A stretch of DNA of 7,754 nt. Source: Flavobacteriales bacterium (GTDB lineage: Bacteria; Bacteroidota; Bacteroidia; Flavobacteriales; Flavobacteriaceae). The stretch is from NCBI GenBank assembly GCA_027008965.1, contig JALVDN010000339.1, positions 1-7,754 of the forward strand, in the 5' to 3' direction. Positions 5,703-7,754 of this stretch are shown piece by piece. A model generated the notes under the pieces. That model saw only the letters and a list, made by a program, of their open reading frames with translations, made no database searches and was not told the DNA's origin. The position numbers were made by a program, and so were the translations under genes. Each line of letters opens with the position of its first letter. The first letter of the stretch is position 1.

Positions 5703-6668
5703 TTAAGGTTTGAATACAACAAAGTTGAAACCACCGTCTATAGGGTTTCCTGATAAATCTCTGATATATACAGTAAAATATCCATTACTTTGTGTTATAC
5801 TAACAAAACGTGCTCCATTTATAAATGACTTTATAGCAATTGCAACATAGTCATTTCCCGAATAGTTAGTAAATGACACACGATATTCACCTGTTCCTGT
5901 TTTAGTTACACTAAAACCAGATGTTGAAGCATTTGAATCAATAGTTCCATTACTGAAAACTGATCCATACACAAAGGCTTTCAAATCGGCCATGCCGGAA
6001 TTATTGTATGCAATGATTTTACCGGTATTTGTCATTTCTATATCCCCTCTCATGGCAATACCCCCATCGGCATCTATCTTGAAAACCGTTCCTTGTCCGG
6101 GAATATAGGCTTCTAAAAACTGAGCATTGGAAGGAGGTGCATCCATAGAAAGTTGCAAAACATCATCGCCATCCTGTGTGTTTTCCAGATAAAATTGTAC
6201 GAGTTCTGCTCCGCTTGAAGGTTCGCTTTTAACCCATAATTTTTCTCCGGTAGCCGTATTACTACCTATCCAAACTTTATCGGTAGGGGTCAAATGTTTG
6301 GCTACAGCAGCATATGGAACGGTTTTCAAGTCTTCAGACCCGAAATCCTGCCATCCACTACCGGTATCTATTTCCACTTTCAATTTGAGGGTGAAATCTC
6401 TAAACATGGCATGTGTAAAACTTCCGGATTGAGGTGTACCTTCACCAATGGTCACCGAAACAATTCCGTGCTGGTCGGTTGAAACGCCATTATGCACTTC
6501 TTTATACTTCACTATGTTTCCGTTTAGGATAGTGAAGCGGATATTGATCAAAGTATTAGATAAGGGATTTCCATTATCGGTTATCAAAGCTTTGTAGTTG
6601 AAACCCACTTGAGCAAAAGTCAAGTAAGAAATGAATAATGAAACGATTAAAGCAAGTAGTTTTTTCAT
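5703..6668 (-). CDS. Secreted adhesin / tail-fibre-like protein, no T9SS tail
   Basis: This encodes 321 residues with an N-terminal signal peptide (MKKLLALIVSLFISYLTFAQ, cleavage about residue 20). Residues 21-125 resemble an N-terminal module common on large Bacteroidota surface proteins: FNYKALITDNGNPLSN, INIRFTILNG, an IGEGTPQSGSF segment, LKVEIDTGSGWQDFG and TVPYAAVAK. The middle (about 130-235) is Gly/Asp-rich and repeats short beta-like units such as TVFKIDADGGIAMRGDIEM. The C-terminal part (about 245-321), with SGFSVTKTGTGEYRVSF and ending GGFNFVVFKP, is beta-rich and resembles distal domains of fibre-like surface proteins. I see no T9SS sorting domain and no membrane anchor, so its final location (periplasm, surface or medium) is open. 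It follows the T9SS-tail gene by 30 nt on the same strand, so the two are probably co-transcribed. Homology statements rest on recognition, not a search. Confidence 0.82.
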   Translation of the reverse strand: MKKLLALIVSLFISYLTFAQVGFNYKALITDNGNPLSNTLINIRFTILNGNIVKYKEVHNGVSTDQHGIVSVTIGEGTPQSGSFTHAMFRDFTLKLKVEIDTGSGWQDFGSEDLKTVPYAAVAKHLTPTDKVWIGSNTATGEKLWVKSEPSSGAELVQFYLENTQDGDDVLQLSMDAPPSNAQFLEAYIPGQGTVFKIDADGGIAMRGDIEMTNTGKIIAYNNSGMADLKAFVYGSVFSNGTIDSNASTSGFSVTKTGTGEYRVSFTNYSGNDYVAIAIKSFINGARFVSITQSNGYFTVYIRDLSGNPIDGGFNFVVFKP

Positions 6669-6698
6669 GGCTAAATGGTTTTAATGGTTAGTTAGAAA

Positions 6699-7184
6699 TT
6701 ATTGTTTTTGAATTTTAACGGACACGGCTTTTTCATTTGATTTATCCACAAGCAGCACAAGGTATATTCCCGCGGTGAACCTGCGCATATCCACTTGAAG
6801 CGTACGGGTGTTTTCATGGCTGTTTTCGTAAATCAATTTCCCGGTAAGGTCGAACAAATGGATTTGATAGTCTCCCGTAGCATCAAATTGGACGTGTAGA
6901 TAGTCTTTGACCGGCGATGGAAAAATTAGGAACCCGGTCAATGGTTCATAGTCTTCTATACCCATGATTAATTGGGCGATATCGGGACCAACAAAACCTT
7001 CGGAAAGGTGGGTGTTGCCCACATCGGCTTCACGGATGGCCACCTCTCCAATGGCTTGTACAATTTTGATGTTTCCCACTTCGGCGGAACCTCCGCCGGT
7101 GGACAGACTGCTTTTCCGGATTTCGGTTTGCGCCTTGCCCAAACCTGTGAAAAGCAACAAACAAAAAACAATTAAATATTTCAT
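6699..7184 (-). CDS. Small T9SS type A sorting-domain protein
   Basis: This encodes 161 residues with three parts. Residues 1-19 (MKYLIVFCLLLFTGLGKAQ) are a signal peptide. Residues 20-75 contain STGGGSAEVGNIKIVQAIGE and THLSEGFVGPDI, a short segment that often precedes sorting domains in Bacteroidota proteins. Residues 84-161 are a type A C-terminal domain (Por_Secre_tail type): FLIFPSPVKDYL, IHLFDLTGKLIYE, LQVDMRRFTAGIYLVLLVDK and a Lys-rich end. In this family the C-terminal domain directs export across the outer membrane through the type IX system and is usually cleaved. Here almost nothing is left as cargo, about 60 residues, which is unusual. The gene is upstream of the 321-aa secreted protein (30-nt gap), suggesting a joint surface role. 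Signal peptide and sorting domain are clear; the role is unknown. Confidence 0.9.
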   Translation of the reverse strand: MKYLIVFCLLLFTGLGKAQTEIRKSSLSTGGGSAEVGNIKIVQAIGEVAIREADVGNTHLSEGFVGPDIAQLIMGIEDYEPLTGFLIFPSPVKDYLHVQFDATGDYQIHLFDLTGKLIYENSHENTRTLQVDMRRFTAGIYLVLLVDKSNEKAVSVKIQKQ

Positions 7185-7454
7185 AAAGTTGAAATTTACA
7201 TGTTCAAATTACGCAGTTACATCAAAAATCATATCACCCTTTGGGGTGATTTTATGATCTATCATCACAAATTTTTATGTTATTTTTAATATAAAAAGTT
7301 ATAAAAAATGATGTCAGTCATAAAAATAAGTTTCAGGACAAAATATGGACGCTTAAGTTGTATTTTTTACCTAAATAAAAACTAACACCCGATTGTTGTC
7401 AATAAATGTTTGAGAAATTACGAAAGTTTGCCACTTCTTTGAAGTTGCGCCGGC
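7185..7454. other. AT-rich gene-free stretch
   Basis: Together with the repeat up to 7601, this makes a 423-bp region with no supported gene. It is very AT-rich from 7250 to 7420 and should hold the promoter of the - strand secreted-protein pair, but I find no exact TTTG / TAnnTTTG pair on that strand. The nearest is TAATTTG on the - strand (+ strand 7204-7210), without a correctly spaced -33 box. The only marked structure is the dyad at 7233-7250. Confidence 0.55.
7233..7250. promoter_or_regulatory. Perfect dyad, possible operator or leader hairpin
   Basis: ATCACCC (7233-7239) and GGGTGAT (7244-7250) form a perfect 7-bp inverted repeat around TTTG. It lies 49 bp upstream of the start of the T9SS-tail gene, in otherwise AT-rich DNA, so the GC-rich palindrome stands out. 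It could be a protein binding site or a hairpin in the leader. The flanking A/T runs (TTTTAT on the + side) also allow a weak terminator reading. No regulator is identifiable. Confidence 0.45.
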
Positions 7455-7601
7455 GGGCGGAGTGGTATCCTTTTGAAGGCGAAGCCGAGCGGATGTGCGT
7501 TTGAGGAGGCTCCGAGCCACGACGAGGAGACCCCGCAAAACGCTATTACATCCGCAGGCTGAGCCGAAAAAGATTTAAACGGAGCACGCCATAAGGCGCC
7601 C
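7455..7601 (+). repeat. Structured intergenic repeat, copy 2
   Basis: This is a 147-nt element in the same orientation on the window as the copy at 977-1123. Pairings run inward as 7455-7459 with 7597-7601, 7467-7474 with 7567-7574 (one mismatch), 7478-7480 with 7563-7565, 7483-7486 with 7557-7560, 7489-7496 with 7548-7555, 7497-7502 with 7538-7543, and apical 7508-7513 with 7526-7532 (bulged A7530). TTTGAGGAGGCTC (7500-7512) and GGAGACCCCGCA (7526-7537) are identical to copy 1, as are GGTAT, ATTTAA and the terminal GCGCCC, while most arm sequence differs but still pairs. A small alternative hairpin, CGCC-ATAA-GGCG (7587-7598), competes with the closing stem. It ends 6 nt from the stop codon of the convergent upp gene. 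The function is unknown. Confidence 0.82.
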
Positions 7602-7607
7602 TGAAAA

Positions 7608-7754
7608 TCAAAGTTTTTCTCCGTAGGCCAAATCGCCTGCATCACCCAAACCGGGAACAATGTACGATTTTTGATTGAGCTTTTCATCAATATCGGCCAC
7701 CCAGAGATGAATATTTTCAGGAAAGTTTTGGCGGACATAATCTATACCCTGCTG
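7608..7754 (-). CDS. upp: Uracil phosphoribosyltransferase, C-terminal 48 residues (cut by window edge)
   Basis: Only the 3' end is inside the window. It reads QQGIDYVRQNFPENI, a HLWVADIDEKLN segment, and then YIVPGLGDAGDLAYGEKL before a TGA stop. YIVPGLGDAGD (residues 31-41 of the fragment) is the diagnostic C-terminal uracil-binding segment of UPRTase, where E. coli Upp has YIVPGLGDAGDKIFGTK. The enzyme makes UMP from uracil and PRPP in pyrimidine salvage and is cytosolic. The remaining roughly 160-170 residues with the PRPP-binding loop lie beyond base 7754. The gene points left and its stop is 6 nt from the right end of repeat copy 2, so that repeat would form its 3' untranslated region or termination zone. 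Confidence 0.93.
   Translation of the reverse strand, partial: QQGIDYVRQNFPENIHLWVADIDEKLNQKSYIVPGLGDAGDLAYGEKL

Noticed and set aside
6964..7257. Open frames on + (97 and 67 aa) opposite the T9SS-tail gene
   Set aside because: They are antisense to a gene with a signal peptide and sorting domain, and a signal-less peptide results.
7418..7738. 106-aa open frame on - across repeat copy 2 and upp
   Set aside because: It overlaps the clear upp frame in another register and crosses the structured repeat. The peptide has no recognisable feature.

Overview
The window looks like a chromosomal segment of a Bacteroidota bacterium (Flavobacteriia-like or a neighbouring class; I cannot go to genus). 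The evidence is a type IX secretion (T9SS) C-terminal sorting domain, a promoter of the Bacteroidota TTTG / TAnnTTTG type, GlnRS used directly for Gln-tRNA charging, and the near absence of Shine-Dalgarno sites. Both window edges cut genes.

Left part, + strand: the 3' end of an ABC-F ATPase gene (YbiT-like), overlapped by a hotdog-fold acyl-CoA thioesterase. Directly after the thioesterase stop lies a 147-nt structured repeat (copy 1), then glnS (glutaminyl-tRNA synthetase). After an 89-bp gap holding a good promoter comes a two-gene unit with an 11-nt overlap: a PfkB-family sugar/nucleoside kinase and a cytosolic type I L-asparaginase.

Right part, - strand: a 4'-phosphopantetheinyl transferase converges on the asparaginase gene, and the two coding ends overlap by 11 bp. 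Its start is overlapped by a 59-aa two-helix membrane protein gene. A strong hairpin terminator separates this pair from an upstream - strand pair of exported proteins: a small T9SS type A sorting-domain protein and a 321-aa secreted adhesin or tail-fibre-like protein. A 423-bp gene-free stretch upstream of them carries an 18-bp dyad and the second copy of the structured repeat, which abuts the 3' end of upp (uracil phosphoribosyltransferase, cut by the window edge).

Most genes are housekeeping or generic. The most interesting signal is the repeat pair (about 977-1123 and 7455-7601). The apical sequence blocks are identical, while the flanking arms differ in sequence yet remain base-paired in both copies. 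That is the covariation pattern of a selected RNA or DNA hairpin. Each copy sits within a few bases of a stop codon, in opposite orientations relative to the neighbouring gene.
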